From contig WRDW01000007.1 of NCBI GenBank assembly GCA_009779995.1, forward strand, positions 1 to 58,613: a DNA stretch of 58,613 bases. The letters run 5' to 3'. The notes below the pieces were generated by a model that saw only the letters and a list, made by a program, of their open reading frames with translations, made no database searches and was not told the DNA's origin. The position numbers and the translations under genes are program-made. Shown here one piece after another: positions 5,607 to 13,798 of this stretch (the first letter of the stretch is position 1; every line of letters begins with the position of its first letter). The stretch comes from Oscillospiraceae bacterium. Lineage in GTDB: Bacteria > Bacillota > Clostridia > Oscillospirales > Acutalibacteraceae.

Positions 5607-7025
5607 ATGCCATACGAAACCGTCATCGGCCTGGAGGTCCACTGCGAGCTGGCCACGCAATCGAAAATTTTCTGCGGCTGCGGCACCAAATTCGGCGGGC
5701 CGCCCAACAGCCACGTGTGCCCGGGCTGCGCGGGCTTCCCCGGCACCCTGCCCGTGCTGAATAAGTGCGTGGTGGAGTACGCCATGCGCGCGGGGCTGGC
5801 GATCAACTGTGATATTAACAGGATCAACGGCTTTGAGCGCAAGCACTACTTCTACCCCGACCTGCCCGCCGCCTACCAGGTGACGCAGTTTTACATGCCT
5901 GTCTGTACGAACGGGTGGGTGGAGCTGGCCGATGGCAAGCGTGTGGGCATAAAACAGATCCACATGGAGGAGGACGCGGGCAAGCTGGTGCACGACGACT
6001 TCGAGGACGCCTCCCTGGCCGACCAGAACCGCTGCTCCATGCCCCTGCTGGAGATCGTCAGCCGGCCCGATATGCGCGGCGCCGGGGAGGCCATCGATTA
6101 CTTCGAGCGCCTGAAGGCCATCCTGGAATACACCGGCGTGTCCGACTGCAGGATGCAGGAGGGCTCCATCCGCGCGGACATCAACATCTCCGTGCGGCCC
6201 GCGGGGGAAACGGCGCTCGGCGTGCGCACGGAGATGAAGAACATCAACTCCACGCGGGCCATGGCCCGGGCCATCGCGTTTGAGTCCGCCCGCCACATTG
6301 AGGTCATCGGGGAGGGCGGTGCGCTGGTGCAGGAGACCCGCCGCTGGGACGACGACGCGGGCGAGAGCTTTTCCATGCGCTCGAAGGAGAACGCCGCCGA
6401 CTATCGCTATTTCCCCGACCCCAATCTGCCGCCGGTGGTCATCTCAGACGAAGAGATCGAGCGTGTGCGAAAAAATCTGCCCGAGCTGCCCGAGGCCAAG
6501 AAGCGCCGCTATATCGAGCAGCTCGGCCTGCCGGCCTACGACACGAATATCATCACCGGCTCGGTGCACCTGGTGCGCCTGTTCGAGCGCACCTATGCCC
6601 TGTGCGGCGACGCGAAGGAAAGCGCCAACTGGGTCATGGGCGAGGCGCTGCGCCTGCTGCAACAAACCCAGACTCTCCCCGAGGATATGGCCTTCGATTT
6701 TGATTCCCTGGCGAAAATTATTATACTCGTGCAAAAAAATGTGATCAACAGGGGTACGGCGAAAAAAGTCTTCGCCGAGGTGTTTACAAATAATGTCGAT
6801 CCTGAATCCTACGTAAAAGAACACAACCTCGCCCTGGTGACAGACAACGCCGCCATTCGCGCCACGATCGAACAGGTGCTTGCCGCGAACGAAAAATCCG
6901 TCAATGAATACAAAGGCGGCAAAGCACAGGCCCTGCAATTCCTCATCGGGCAGAGCATGAAGGCGCTGCGCGGCCAGGCCCCCGCGCAGGAGGTCACGGC
7001 GATTTTGAAGGAGCTGCTGGGGTGA
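5607..7025 (+). CDS. gatB: Asp-tRNA(Asn)/Glu-tRNA(Gln) amidotransferase subunit B
   Basis: GatB activates the misacylated tRNA carboxyl group so that GatA-derived ammonia can convert Glu-tRNA(Gln) or Asp-tRNA(Asn) to the amide. The 472-aa length is normal. It shows the N-terminal signature LEVHCELATQSKIFC, a Cys pair set C23/C25 and C38/C41 expected for the zinc site, the PDLPAAYQVTQF and RSKENAADYRYFPDPNLPP segments, and a YqeY-like tRNA-binding tail. ATG 5607 is chosen for GGAGGA at ideal spacing; an in-frame ATG 5592 lies inside that site. gatA and gatC are not adjacent, so the subunits are encoded apart. Confidence 0.97.
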   Translation: MPYETVIGLEVHCELATQSKIFCGCGTKFGGPPNSHVCPGCAGFPGTLPVLNKCVVEYAMRAGLAINCDINRINGFERKHYFYPDLPAAYQVTQFYMPVCTNGWVELADGKRVGIKQIHMEEDAGKLVHDDFEDASLADQNRCSMPLLEIVSRPDMRGAGEAIDYFERLKAILEYTGVSDCRMQEGSIRADINISVRPAGETALGVRTEMKNINSTRAMARAIAFESARHIEVIGEGGALVQETRRWDDDAGESFSMRSKENAADYRYFPDPNLPPVVISDEEIERVRKNLPELPEAKKRRYIEQLGLPAYDTNIITGSVHLVRLFERTYALCGDAKESANWVMGEALRLLQQTQTLPEDMAFDFDSLAKIIILVQKNVINRGTAKKVFAEVFTNNVDPESYVKEHNLALVTDNAAIRATIEQVLAANEKSVNEYKGGKAQALQFLIGQSMKALRGQAPAQEVTAILKELLG

Positions 7026-7060
7026 GACCGATCATTTTTGCTGGCGTCAGCAAAACGATG

Positions 7061-7088
7061 CTGTAGGGGCGGCATTCTTGCCGCCCGG
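7061..7088 (+). repeat. Palindromic repeat, copy 1
   Basis: Contains the 20-nt hairpin core GGGCGGCATTCTTGCCGCCC preceded by CTGTAG. Intergenic copy just downstream of gatB; five further copies lie elsewhere in the window, some inside genes. Confidence 0.9.
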
Positions 7089-7167
7089 ATATATAAATGC
7101 ATGGATTGGATTCGGGTGGCAAGAACGGCCAAGCAGTGGCAAGGGCTTGAGATGATCTGGTGCCGGT

Positions 7168-7575
7168 TTAGCCATCCAATTCCAAAAACGCCCGCGCCGT
7201 CATAATGACGGGGCCTTGCACACCGCTGTCAAGGAAATGCGTGTCGCCCGAAAAAAGATAGACCGCGCCCTCATAGATGGCCGCCCGCAGCAACAGACAG
7301 TCATCCGGGTCGCCGATCATCTCTTCTTCGGGATACGCTTCATCCGGCATCGGGACAATTTCGGCGGCGGCCAGCAAAAGCAATACAAAGCGATCAGGCA
7401 ACGGCGCTTTTGCAGGATATTTCCGAAGAAAGGTACGCCGCAGCTCTTTCAGGCTTTCCTCGCAGATAAGCGCCTGAAATGGCTCCTCGCTCGCCTTCAG
7501 AAACACCCGGCGCGGTAGACTGTTTGGGCTGTACAGTGCCGAAAACAGGATGTTTGTGTCAAAAAGAACCTTCAT
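7168..7575 (-). CDS. PIN-domain toxin (putative VapC-like ribonuclease)
   Basis: A 135-aa PIN domain of the COG1569 type: MKVLFDTNILFSALYS with the first metal-binding Asp, a central EESLKELRR, the acidic DPDDCLLLRAAI motif and the distal SGDTHFL motif. PIN toxins cleave tRNA or other RNA using the clustered acidic residues. ATG 7575 is chosen over the longer frame because it starts at the beta-1 strand. It overlaps the upstream antitoxin by 4 nt (ATGA), the usual layout for toxin-antitoxin pairs. Confidence 0.85.
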   Translation of the reverse strand: MKVLFDTNILFSALYSPNSLPRRVFLKASEEPFQALICEESLKELRRTFLRKYPAKAPLPDRFVLLLLAAAEIVPMPDEAYPEEEMIGDPDDCLLLRAAIYEGAVYLFSGDTHFLDSGVQGPVIMTARAFLELDG

Positions 7576-7766
7576 TGCGCACGGCGTTCCTTCCGCATAG
7601 CTTTCATCGAGCGCAGCCAATCCTCTTCGGACTCTATACCGCCTTTTTCCCACTCGCCTTCCATTCCGCGATGAAATTCGTCGAATGCGTACTGCATGGG
7701 ATTCATGAGCATCAACCGCCCGTTATCGTAAATAACGGCCAATCGGGTGCCGGTGATCAGTCCCAT
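7572..7766 (-). CDS. AbrB/MazE-type antitoxin partner of the PIN toxin
   Basis: The 64 residues (MGLITGTRLAVIYDNGRLML...) match the second half of a SpoVT-AbrB DNA-binding domain plus the C-terminal toxin-binding tail. Upstream in the same frame, codons back to 7820 read SSISSVAPK...AGAEIRKS, which is the usual first half of this domain but with the GQITIP segment altered, and no ATG/GTG/TTG is present before a stop. An ATA at 7817-7815 sits just after AGAGGGAG, as if the original start had mutated. The antitoxin may therefore be truncated or start at ATG 7766 with a poor ribosome binding site. Confidence 0.65.
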   Translation of the reverse strand: MGLITGTRLAVIYDNGRLMLMNPMQYAFDEFHRGMEGEWEKGGIESEEDWLRSMKAMRKERRAQ

Positions 7767-7988
7767 TGATTTGCGAATTTCCGCCCCCGCCTTTACTTTT
7801 GGCGCAACAGAACTTATACTACTCCCTCTCTAAAGAAGCAAAGCAATCAGCCGCTTTCGGCGGAAGAAACATAGCAGTGGGCTGTTTTTAGAACGGGAAT
7901 AGTATTAACGGCTTGTGGATCGGCAAGTTTGAAATCCCCCCGCCGACCTCCCCTCGGCAGGGCGTGCCGTCTGACCCACACAAAATAC

Positions 7989-8021
7989 AAGCGCCCGCCG
8001 AGATGGCGGGCGCTTGGTTTT
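7989..8021. terminator. Terminator at the end of the hdr operon
   Basis: 11-bp perfect stem (AAGCGCCCGCC/GGCGGGCGCTT) with a 5-nt loop. On the plus side it is followed by GGTTTTTT, on the minus side by TGTATTTTG; it closes the minus-strand operon ending at 8039. Confidence 0.8.
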
Positions 8022-8038
8022 TTGTATGCCAGTCAGTG

Positions 8039-10456
8039 CTAGATGAGCCCCTTCTTCCCCAGAATCTTCTCAATCCCCGGGCGCAGGGCCTCGTTCTCGG
8101 CCTGGATTTTTTCCGCGCCGAGCGCCGCCAGCTGGCGGTCCATCTCCTTCATGATGTTGGCGAAGATGAGGCCCTCCGCGGCGGAGACGTAGGCGATGCG
8201 CAGGCGCTCCGGGCTCATGCCCTGGCTGACAAGGCTGCGCTGCAGGGCCTCCATGCGCTCTTTCATCCACACGTTGCCCTCGATGTAGTGGCAGTCGGTG
8301 GGCAAATGGCAGGCCCCCACGAACACGGCCCCCGCGCCCAAACGCAGCGCCTCCATCACGAAGTCCTTGTCCACGCGGCCCGCGCACATGGTGCGCACCA
8401 CGCGGATGCGGGGCGGGTACTCGAAGCGGCTGGTGCCCGCGAGGTCCGCGCCGGAGTAGCAGCACCAGTTGCACAGGAAGCCCATGATCTTCTCCTCGGG
8501 CCTGTCGGCGAGGGCCGCTCTGATCTGCGCGAAAATCTGCGCGTCGGAGAAGTGCATCTGGTCGATGGCGTCGGCGGGGCAGTCGGCCACGCAGGTGCCG
8601 CAGCCGTGGCACATGGCCGGGTTGATTACGGCGGCCTCTTTGTCCGCCGCGGAGGGCGCGCCGTAGGGGCACACCTTCTGGCACACGGTACAGTTGGCCT
8701 TCTTGTGCAGGCACTTGTCGGGGTTGACCTTCGCGACGATGGGCTCGATCTCCACGATGTCCTTGGACAAAATCGTGGCCGCCCGGCCCGCCGCGCCGCT
8801 GCCCTGGGAGACGCTGTAGGGGATGTCCTTCAGGCCCTGGCAGGCCCCGGCGTAGAAGATGCCGTCCACGGGGGCGTCGATGGGCTTGAGCTTGGGATGG
8901 CTCTCCAGGAAAAAACCCGTGGTGTCCCGCGTAACGTGGAGGATGCGGGAGAGCTCGTCCGTGCCGGCGGAGGGCACGCCCGAGGTGCTGAGAATCACCA
9001 TCTCGGCCTCCACCTCGATGTTCTCGCCCAAAACAGTATCTTCCAGCTCGATAATCAGGTTGTTCGTGTTTTTGTCCTCCACCACGCGCTGGGGCTTGCC
9101 CCGGATGAAGGTGACGCCCAGTTCCCGCGCGCGGCGGAAGAACTCCTCGAAGCCCTTGAAGTTGGTGCGCATATCCATATATAAAATATAGATTTCGGTG
9201 TCGGGCTCGTGTTCTTTGATAAGAATGGCCTCTTTGATGGCGTACATGCAGCAGAAGCCCGTGCAGTACTCGTGCTTCTTCACATCGCGCGAGCCCACGC
9301 ACTGGATGAAGGCCACGCTCTTCGGGTGCTTGCCGTCCGAGGCGCGCACCACCTCGCCGCCGGTGGGCCCCGCCGCGTTGATCAGACGCTCCGCCTCCAG
9401 GCCGGTGACCACGTTGGCGTACCTGCCGTAGCCCCATTGGGGCTGGTCGGTGGGTTTGTATTCGTCGAAGCCGGTGGCCACCGTGATGGTGCCCACCTCG
9501 ATTTCGATCTCCTCCGGCTGCTGCTCGAAGTCGATGGCGTTGCGGCCCCCGCAGACCTCCACGCACTTGTAGCAGTCGATACAGTGCTCCTTATCGATGG
9601 AGAAGATCAGCGGCACGGCCTGGGCAAAGGGCACGGAGATCGCCCGGCGGGTGCCGAGGTTCATCTCCCACTTGTTGGGGTATTCCACGGGGCACACGTC
9701 CGCGCACTCCCCGCAGCCGGTGCAGTTTTTCGCTATGACGTACCTCGGGTTCTTGCGAATCCTGACCTTAAAATTCCCGATGAAGCCGTCTACGTTGATA
9801 ATATCCGCGAATGATATGACCTCGATGTTGGGGTTGCGGGCGGCCTCCACCATCTTCGGCCCCTCAATGCAGATGGAGCAATCGAGCGTGGGGAAGGTCT
9901 TATCCAGCTGGGCCATGTGGCCGCCTATGCTCTCGTCCTTCTCCACCAGATAGACTTTGTAGCCCATATTGGCCATATCCAGCGCCGCGTAGATGCCTGC
10001 GATGCCCCCGCCCACCACCATGGCCCGGTTGGTCACGGGGACCTTGAAGCGTGTCAGCGGAGCCAGCAGGCGCGCCTTCGCCAGGGAAATCTGAATGATC
10101 TCTTTCGCTTTTTCAGTTCCGATGGCCTTGTCCTTGTGACACCAGGAGCACATTTCGCGGATGTTCGCCATCTCGAAGAGGAAGGGGTTGAGCCCCGCCT
10201 CCTGCACGCACACCCGGAAGGTGGGCTCGTGCATCTTGGGCGAGCAGGCCGCCACCACCACCCGGTTGAGCCTGTGCTCGGCGATGGCCTTCTTGATCTC
10301 GTTCTGCCCGGGATCGGCGCAGGTGTAGCGGTTTTCCATCACGCACACCACGTCCGGCTGGGTCTTCACGAATTCGGTCAGTTCGGGCACGTTCACCGTC
10401 CCGCCGATGTTCGCCCCGCAGTAGCAGATAAATACGCCGATTCTCAATTCTTCCAT
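8039..10456 (-). CDS. hdrA: HdrA-MvhD fusion, flavin/iron-sulfur electron-bifurcation subunit
   Basis: HdrA carries the bifurcating FAD in heterodisulfide-reductase-type complexes. Visible in this 805-aa protein: the N-terminal HdrA domain (CYCGANIGG); the FAD Rossmann motif GGGIAG at 149-154; C193/C196 in TLDCSIC; two 4Fe-4S sets (C245-C255 and C292-C302); a two-cluster ferredoxin insert near 582-626; and a C-terminal MvhD domain from about 655 (C662, C665, C666, C691 and GACHLPTDCHY) that normally links HdrA to hydrogenase or formate dehydrogenase. It is the last gene of the AOR operon, and its ATG directly abuts the upstream stop. The likely role is splitting electrons between ferredoxin and NAD(P)H or another acceptor during aldehyde oxidation. 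Confidence 0.92.
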   Translation of the reverse strand: MEELRIGVFICYCGANIGGTVNVPELTEFVKTQPDVVCVMENRYTCADPGQNEIKKAIAEHRLNRVVVAACSPKMHEPTFRVCVQEAGLNPFLFEMANIREMCSWCHKDKAIGTEKAKEIIQISLAKARLLAPLTRFKVPVTNRAMVVGGGIAGIYAALDMANMGYKVYLVEKDESIGGHMAQLDKTFPTLDCSICIEGPKMVEAARNPNIEVISFADIINVDGFIGNFKVRIRKNPRYVIAKNCTGCGECADVCPVEYPNKWEMNLGTRRAISVPFAQAVPLIFSIDKEHCIDCYKCVEVCGGRNAIDFEQQPEEIEIEVGTITVATGFDEYKPTDQPQWGYGRYANVVTGLEAERLINAAGPTGGEVVRASDGKHPKSVAFIQCVGSRDVKKHEYCTGFCCMYAIKEAILIKEHEPDTEIYILYMDMRTNFKGFEEFFRRARELGVTFIRGKPQRVVEDKNTNNLIIELEDTVLGENIEVEAEMVILSTSGVPSAGTDELSRILHVTRDTTGFFLESHPKLKPIDAPVDGIFYAGACQGLKDIPYSVSQGSGAAGRAATILSKDIVEIEPIVAKVNPDKCLHKKANCTVCQKVCPYGAPSAADKEAAVINPAMCHGCGTCVADCPADAIDQMHFSDAQIFAQIRAALADRPEEKIMGFLCNWCCYSGADLAGTSRFEYPPRIRVVRTMCAGRVDKDFVMEALRLGAGAVFVGACHLPTDCHYIEGNVWMKERMEALQRSLVSQGMSPERLRIAYVSAAEGLIFANIMKEMDRQLAALGAEKIQAENEALRPGIEKILGKKGLI

Positions 10457-11311
10457 TCAGGCGTTCACCTCCGTTTCCAGATTCTGTACCGCCGTGCGCG
10501 CCCTGGCCGCGTTCCCGGCCGCGAGCTCCCGCTGCAGCGCCGCCTTGGACGTCAGGCGCTCCAGCCCCTTGTGCCATGCGCCGGAGTTCACGGGCGTGTG
10601 GCGTATGGCGCTGCGCGTCACCTTCAGCGCGCCGCTGACCGGGCAGACCTCCTTGCAGGCCCCGCAGTAGATACACAGCAGCTCCTTCGCGAGGACTTTC
10701 CCGTTTTCGTCCAGGGCCAGGGCGTTTACGGGACACACGTCCAGGCAGCGTTTGCAATCCGCGGGGCAGAGCTCGTCATTGATCTGGATTGTGCCCTCGA
10801 TGAACTTGCTGACCTCCACCGCGTCCTCGGGGCAGGCCATCCAGCAGGCCGGGCAGCCCGCGCACAGCTCCTTCTTGACCGCGACCTCCCCGGCTTCAGT
10901 ATTGACGGAGAGCACGCCCAGGGGGCAGGCCTCCTCGCACTTGGTGCAGCCGGGCACGCAGCTCTCGTTGCACACGGCGATGTCCCGCGCCAGTTCCGGG
11001 AAGGCCCCCTTCGCCACGGCGGGGGATTCGTTCAGGCCGCCCACCGTGATGGTGATGGCGGAAAACGGGCAAACAACGGCGCAGATGCCGTGGAAGTCGC
11101 AGGTGTTCTCGTCCACGTCCAGCAGCGGGGCGACGGCCTTTCCGTCCACATCCTCCTGCGGGATGAGCCGTATCGCGTGGTGGGGGCAGGCCAGCCTGCA
11201 CAGCTGGCAGCCCTTGCACAGGGCTCTATCCACCGTGAGGGTGAAGGTCTTGGTGTACATCACCTGGCCGATTTCCAGTTTGCCGTTCTCTTCTTTTTTG
11301 TAGCGTTTCAT
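10457..11311 (-). CDS. Polyferredoxin with about six 4Fe-4S motifs
   Basis: Cys patterns succeed one another: CKGCQLCRLACP, CDFHGICAVVCP, CVPGCTKCEEACP, CAGCPACWMACP, CPADCKRCLDVCP and CIYCGACKEVCP, enough for about six clusters in 284 aa. A tail of about 70 residues without Cys follows. There is no signal peptide or membrane segment, so it acts in the cytoplasm as an electron wire. Position between the HdrC/GltD-like flavoprotein and HdrA suggests it connects the modules of one complex. It abuts hdrA with no intergenic base. Confidence 0.9.
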   Translation of the reverse strand: MKRYKKEENGKLEIGQVMYTKTFTLTVDRALCKGCQLCRLACPHHAIRLIPQEDVDGKAVAPLLDVDENTCDFHGICAVVCPFSAITITVGGLNESPAVAKGAFPELARDIAVCNESCVPGCTKCEEACPLGVLSVNTEAGEVAVKKELCAGCPACWMACPEDAVEVSKFIEGTIQINDELCPADCKRCLDVCPVNALALDENGKVLAKELLCIYCGACKEVCPVSGALKVTRSAIRHTPVNSGAWHKGLERLTSKAALQRELAAGNAARARTAVQNLETEVNA

Positions 11312-11313
11312 GG

Positions 11314-12732
11314 CTATGCGGCCCCTCCTTTCAGATAATCCAGGATGGACTGCGCGGCTGTTTTGCCGGTGGATATCGCCTCCAGCAAGCTCGTGCCCGC
11401 GATGGCGTCGCCCCCCGCGAACACGCCCGGCAGGCCGGTCTCCAGGGTGTAGGGGTCAACCTCAATGGCCCCCCGGACGGTGCCCACGGCCTCGTTCAAA
11501 AAGCCCAGGTCCGGGGCCTGGCCTATGGCCGTAATCACCGTGTCGGCCTCGATGGCCTGCGTCTTCTTCTCGTTGAACTTTGGATTAAATCTGCCGTCCT
11601 GATCAAAAACTGAGACACACTGCACCAGCTCCGCGCCGGTGATTTTCTCTCCATTATTGAGCAATGCCTTCGGCCCCCAGGCGGGGTTGACCCCCACGCC
11701 GTCGGCGACGATTTCTTCGATCTCCCACTCGTGGGCGGGCATGGCGGCGCGGTCCTCCAGGCAGAAGAGCCGCACACTAGCCGCCCCGGCGCGGATGGCC
11801 GCGCCCGCGGCGTCAGTAGCCACATTGCCGCCGCCGATGACGACGACCTTTTTGCCCTCTATCGCTTCTGACTTGCCCGTCAGATTGAACTCTTTCAAAA
11901 AGTCCAAGGCCGGCACGACGCCGGGCAGCTCCTCGCCCTCCAGGCGCAGCCTGCGGCTGGCCATCGCGCCCGTGGAGATGAACACGGCGGCGTATTGCTC
12001 CAACAGGCCGTCGAAGAATGCCTTGTCAACAGGCGCGTTGACGCGCATCTCCACGCCCAGGGCCGCGATCTTGCCTATCTCTTTGTCTACGACGTCCTTC
12101 GGCAGGCGATAGCTCGGTATGCCGTTTTTGAGCATCCCGCCGAGCTCTTCCTGGGCTTCAAATAAAGTCACCTTCAGGCCGGCCTTCGCCAGGGCCCAGG
12201 CGGCGGTGAGGCCCGCCGGGCCGGAGCCGATGACGGCCACGGGCTTGGCGTCAGCCGCGGGCTCAAGCTTCGCGGCGGGCGCGGCGAGAAGCCGGTCGAA
12301 GGCCTCCAGGATGAAGGCCCCCAGCTCCCCTTCCCCTGGCCGCATACAGATCCAGCCGTAGGTGGCCGGGAGGGGCATCCCCTCGCCCAGGGCGTCGAGC
12401 ACATCGCTGAAGCCGTCGGTGACGAAGGCGCGCACGTTGGCGTCCTCCCCGGCCAGGTCCTTCAGGGCCTGCATCACCTCGTGCACCTTCACGCCCTGGG
12501 GGCAGTGCTTGGTGCACAGCGTGCAGGCCGAGCAGAACAGGAACGCGCTGCTCTGGGGCAGGCCCCGTATGCCGAGCTTGGCCAGCTCCAGGATCTTGTT
12601 GGGCCGGTAGATTTTGATGAACCTCGAGATGGGGCAGGCGGCCGAGCATATGCCGCACTGGTAGCAAAACTTCAGCGTCTCGCCGCTTTGGAGGTTCTCC
12701 ACCTTGTGCCGGAAGGCCGGGTCGGTCCGCAC
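11314..12732 (-). CDS. HdrC-like iron-sulfur domain fused to a GltD-type FAD/NAD(P) oxidoreductase
   Basis: Residues 1-100 carry two classical 4Fe-4S motifs (C23-C26-C29-C33 and C67-C70-C73-C77) arranged as in HdrC. Residues 165-470 are a GltD/NfnB-like flavoprotein with an FAD site (VIGSGPAGLTAAWALA, from about 167), an NAD(P) site (VVVIGGGNVATDAAG, from about 296) and the C-terminal GDAI..TSLLEAI FAD segment. It could pass electrons between pyridine nucleotide and the HdrA flavin. The stop is 2 nt before the polyferredoxin ATG. Confidence 0.9.
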   Translation of the reverse strand: MRTDPAFRHKVENLQSGETLKFCYQCGICSAACPISRFIKIYRPNKILELAKLGIRGLPQSSAFLFCSACTLCTKHCPQGVKVHEVMQALKDLAGEDANVRAFVTDGFSDVLDALGEGMPLPATYGWICMRPGEGELGAFILEAFDRLLAAPAAKLEPAADAKPVAVIGSGPAGLTAAWALAKAGLKVTLFEAQEELGGMLKNGIPSYRLPKDVVDKEIGKIAALGVEMRVNAPVDKAFFDGLLEQYAAVFISTGAMASRRLRLEGEELPGVVPALDFLKEFNLTGKSEAIEGKKVVVIGGGNVATDAAGAAIRAGAASVRLFCLEDRAAMPAHEWEIEEIVADGVGVNPAWGPKALLNNGEKITGAELVQCVSVFDQDGRFNPKFNEKKTQAIEADTVITAIGQAPDLGFLNEAVGTVRGAIEVDPYTLETGLPGVFAGGDAIAGTSLLEAISTGKTAAQSILDYLKGGAA

Positions 12733-12749
12733 GGCCTTTTTCTCCTTAA

Positions 12750-13316
12750 CTAGTTGCTGTCCCGTTTGAATCCCACCTTTCCCTGTTGTTCCTGCTGTCG
12801 CCTGATGTCCTTCAGGAAAACAGATATATTCTCTTTTGTGCCGTAAATCAGTGTGTAGCCGTCCTCCTGCGCTGTTACGGTGAGGTCAAGCGCTTCCGCG
12901 GGCGCGCAGCCCGCCAGCGCCGAAGATTGTATGCGTATGGGGTAGGCGTCCCTGGGCACGCCTTGCATCTTCCCGGCGAGGGGCGGGGCCTGCGGGGGCG
13001 ACTGGTACGCCCCGGCGATTTTCCCCTGCCAGAGGTCGGCAAAGGCCGCGCCTTCCGCCATTTCGGCCAGGGCCAGCAGGTTCATCTCCACGCGCTCCAG
13101 CGCGGGCGCGATTTTTCCCTCCAGCTCGGCGTTGCCCGGTTCTTGAGAAGCTGCTTGCTGCCGTGCCGACATATTCGCCAGCGCGCGCCCGGCCTTCAAA
13201 TCCTCCACCACATGGGGCGGCGCCGTCAGGCCCTTCCCCAGCAGCGCCAGCATCAGTTCATCGAGCACCTTCGCGGCGGCAAGATAATTCTGCATTCTGC
13301 ATTCTGCATTCTGCAT
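12750..13316 (-). CDS. Conserved-position hypothetical protein whose start is a heptanucleotide repeat
   Basis: A 188-aa soluble protein, helix-rich in the first 110 residues with a more beta-like C-terminal part (DLTVTAQEDGYTLIYGTKENISV). No family recognised. ATG 13316 overlaps the previous stop (TAATG), indicating coupled translation. The first ten codons are four copies of a 7-bp repeat, encoding MQNAECRMQN, and three more ATGs fall within it; ATG 13295 in the same frame gives 181 aa. Because the repeat unit is not a multiple of three, gain or loss of a unit would change which start is in frame. Embedded between AOR-complex genes, so probably an accessory of that complex. Confidence 0.6.
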   Translation of the reverse strand: MQNAECRMQNYLAAAKVLDELMLALLGKGLTAPPHVVEDLKAGRALANMSARQQAASQEPGNAELEGKIAPALERVEMNLLALAEMAEGAAFADLWQGKIAGAYQSPPQAPPLAGKMQGVPRDAYPIRIQSSALAGCAPAEALDLTVTAQEDGYTLIYGTKENISVFLKDIRRQQEQQGKVGFKRDSN

Positions 13317-13317
13317 T
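13287..13317. repeat. Heptanucleotide tandem repeat (ATTCTGC)4
   Basis: Four perfect ATTCTGC units plus ATT. On the minus strand each unit supplies an ATG, the outermost being the probable start codon of the 188-aa protein. Confidence 0.95.
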
Positions 13318-13798
13318 ACTCCATCGCCTCCGCCAGCTTCTCCACGGCCTCGATGCGCGCCTTCTGGGACAGGCCGTCTGTGGTGGTGAGCTCCAGGGCC
13401 TTTTCGGGGCACCACTCCACGCAGGTGGGGCCGCCCTCGCGCTTCTCGCACAGGTCGCAGATGCACACCGTGGGCTTGGGGTCGAGGGCGATGGCCCCGA
13501 ACTCGCAGGCCTTGACGCACCAACCGCAGCCGTCGCACAGCTTGTCGTCCACGTGGATCACGCCGTTCTCCTGCGATTGGGTGAGGGCCTTGCGGGGGCA
13601 GGCGATGACGCAGGGGGCGTCCTGGCACATGCGGCAGTTGAGCGCCGCGTTGGTGTGGGGGTACAGCCGCACCACCCGTATGCGCGATTTGGCGGGGTTG
13701 AAGGCCTTGAATTTCTCCATGGAGCAGGCGTACTCGCACACGCGGCAGCCCACGCACTTGCCTATATCCACGCTGACGAATTTGTATTTATTATTCAC
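13316..13798 (-). CDS. Four-cluster ferredoxin subunit of the AOR (HycB/CooF-type)
   Basis: Four Cys sets in the HycB/DmsB-like order: CVGCRVCEYAC, CRMCQDAPCVIACP, CDGCGWCVKAC and CICDLCEKREGGPTCVEWCP. This matches the small electron-transfer subunit that accompanies tungsten AORs (WorS- or BamC-like) and carries electrons from the AOR cluster to the next carrier. 160 aa, no Tat signal, so cytoplasmic. It overlaps the AOR stop by 4 nt (ATGA), strongly implying a one-to-one complex. Confidence 0.92.
   Translation of the reverse strand: MNNKYKFVSVDIGKCVGCRVCEYACSMEKFKAFNPAKSRIRVVRLYPHTNAALNCRMCQDAPCVIACPRKALTQSQENGVIHVDDKLCDGCGWCVKACEFGAIALDPKPTVCICDLCEKREGGPTCVEWCPEKALELTTTDGLSQKARIEAVEKLAEAME

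Noticed and set aside
7913-9184. Long plus-strand open frame opposite hdrA
   Set aside because: Shadow of a GC-rich gene; the His/Ala/Val/Leu-biased composition is typical of antisense frames.
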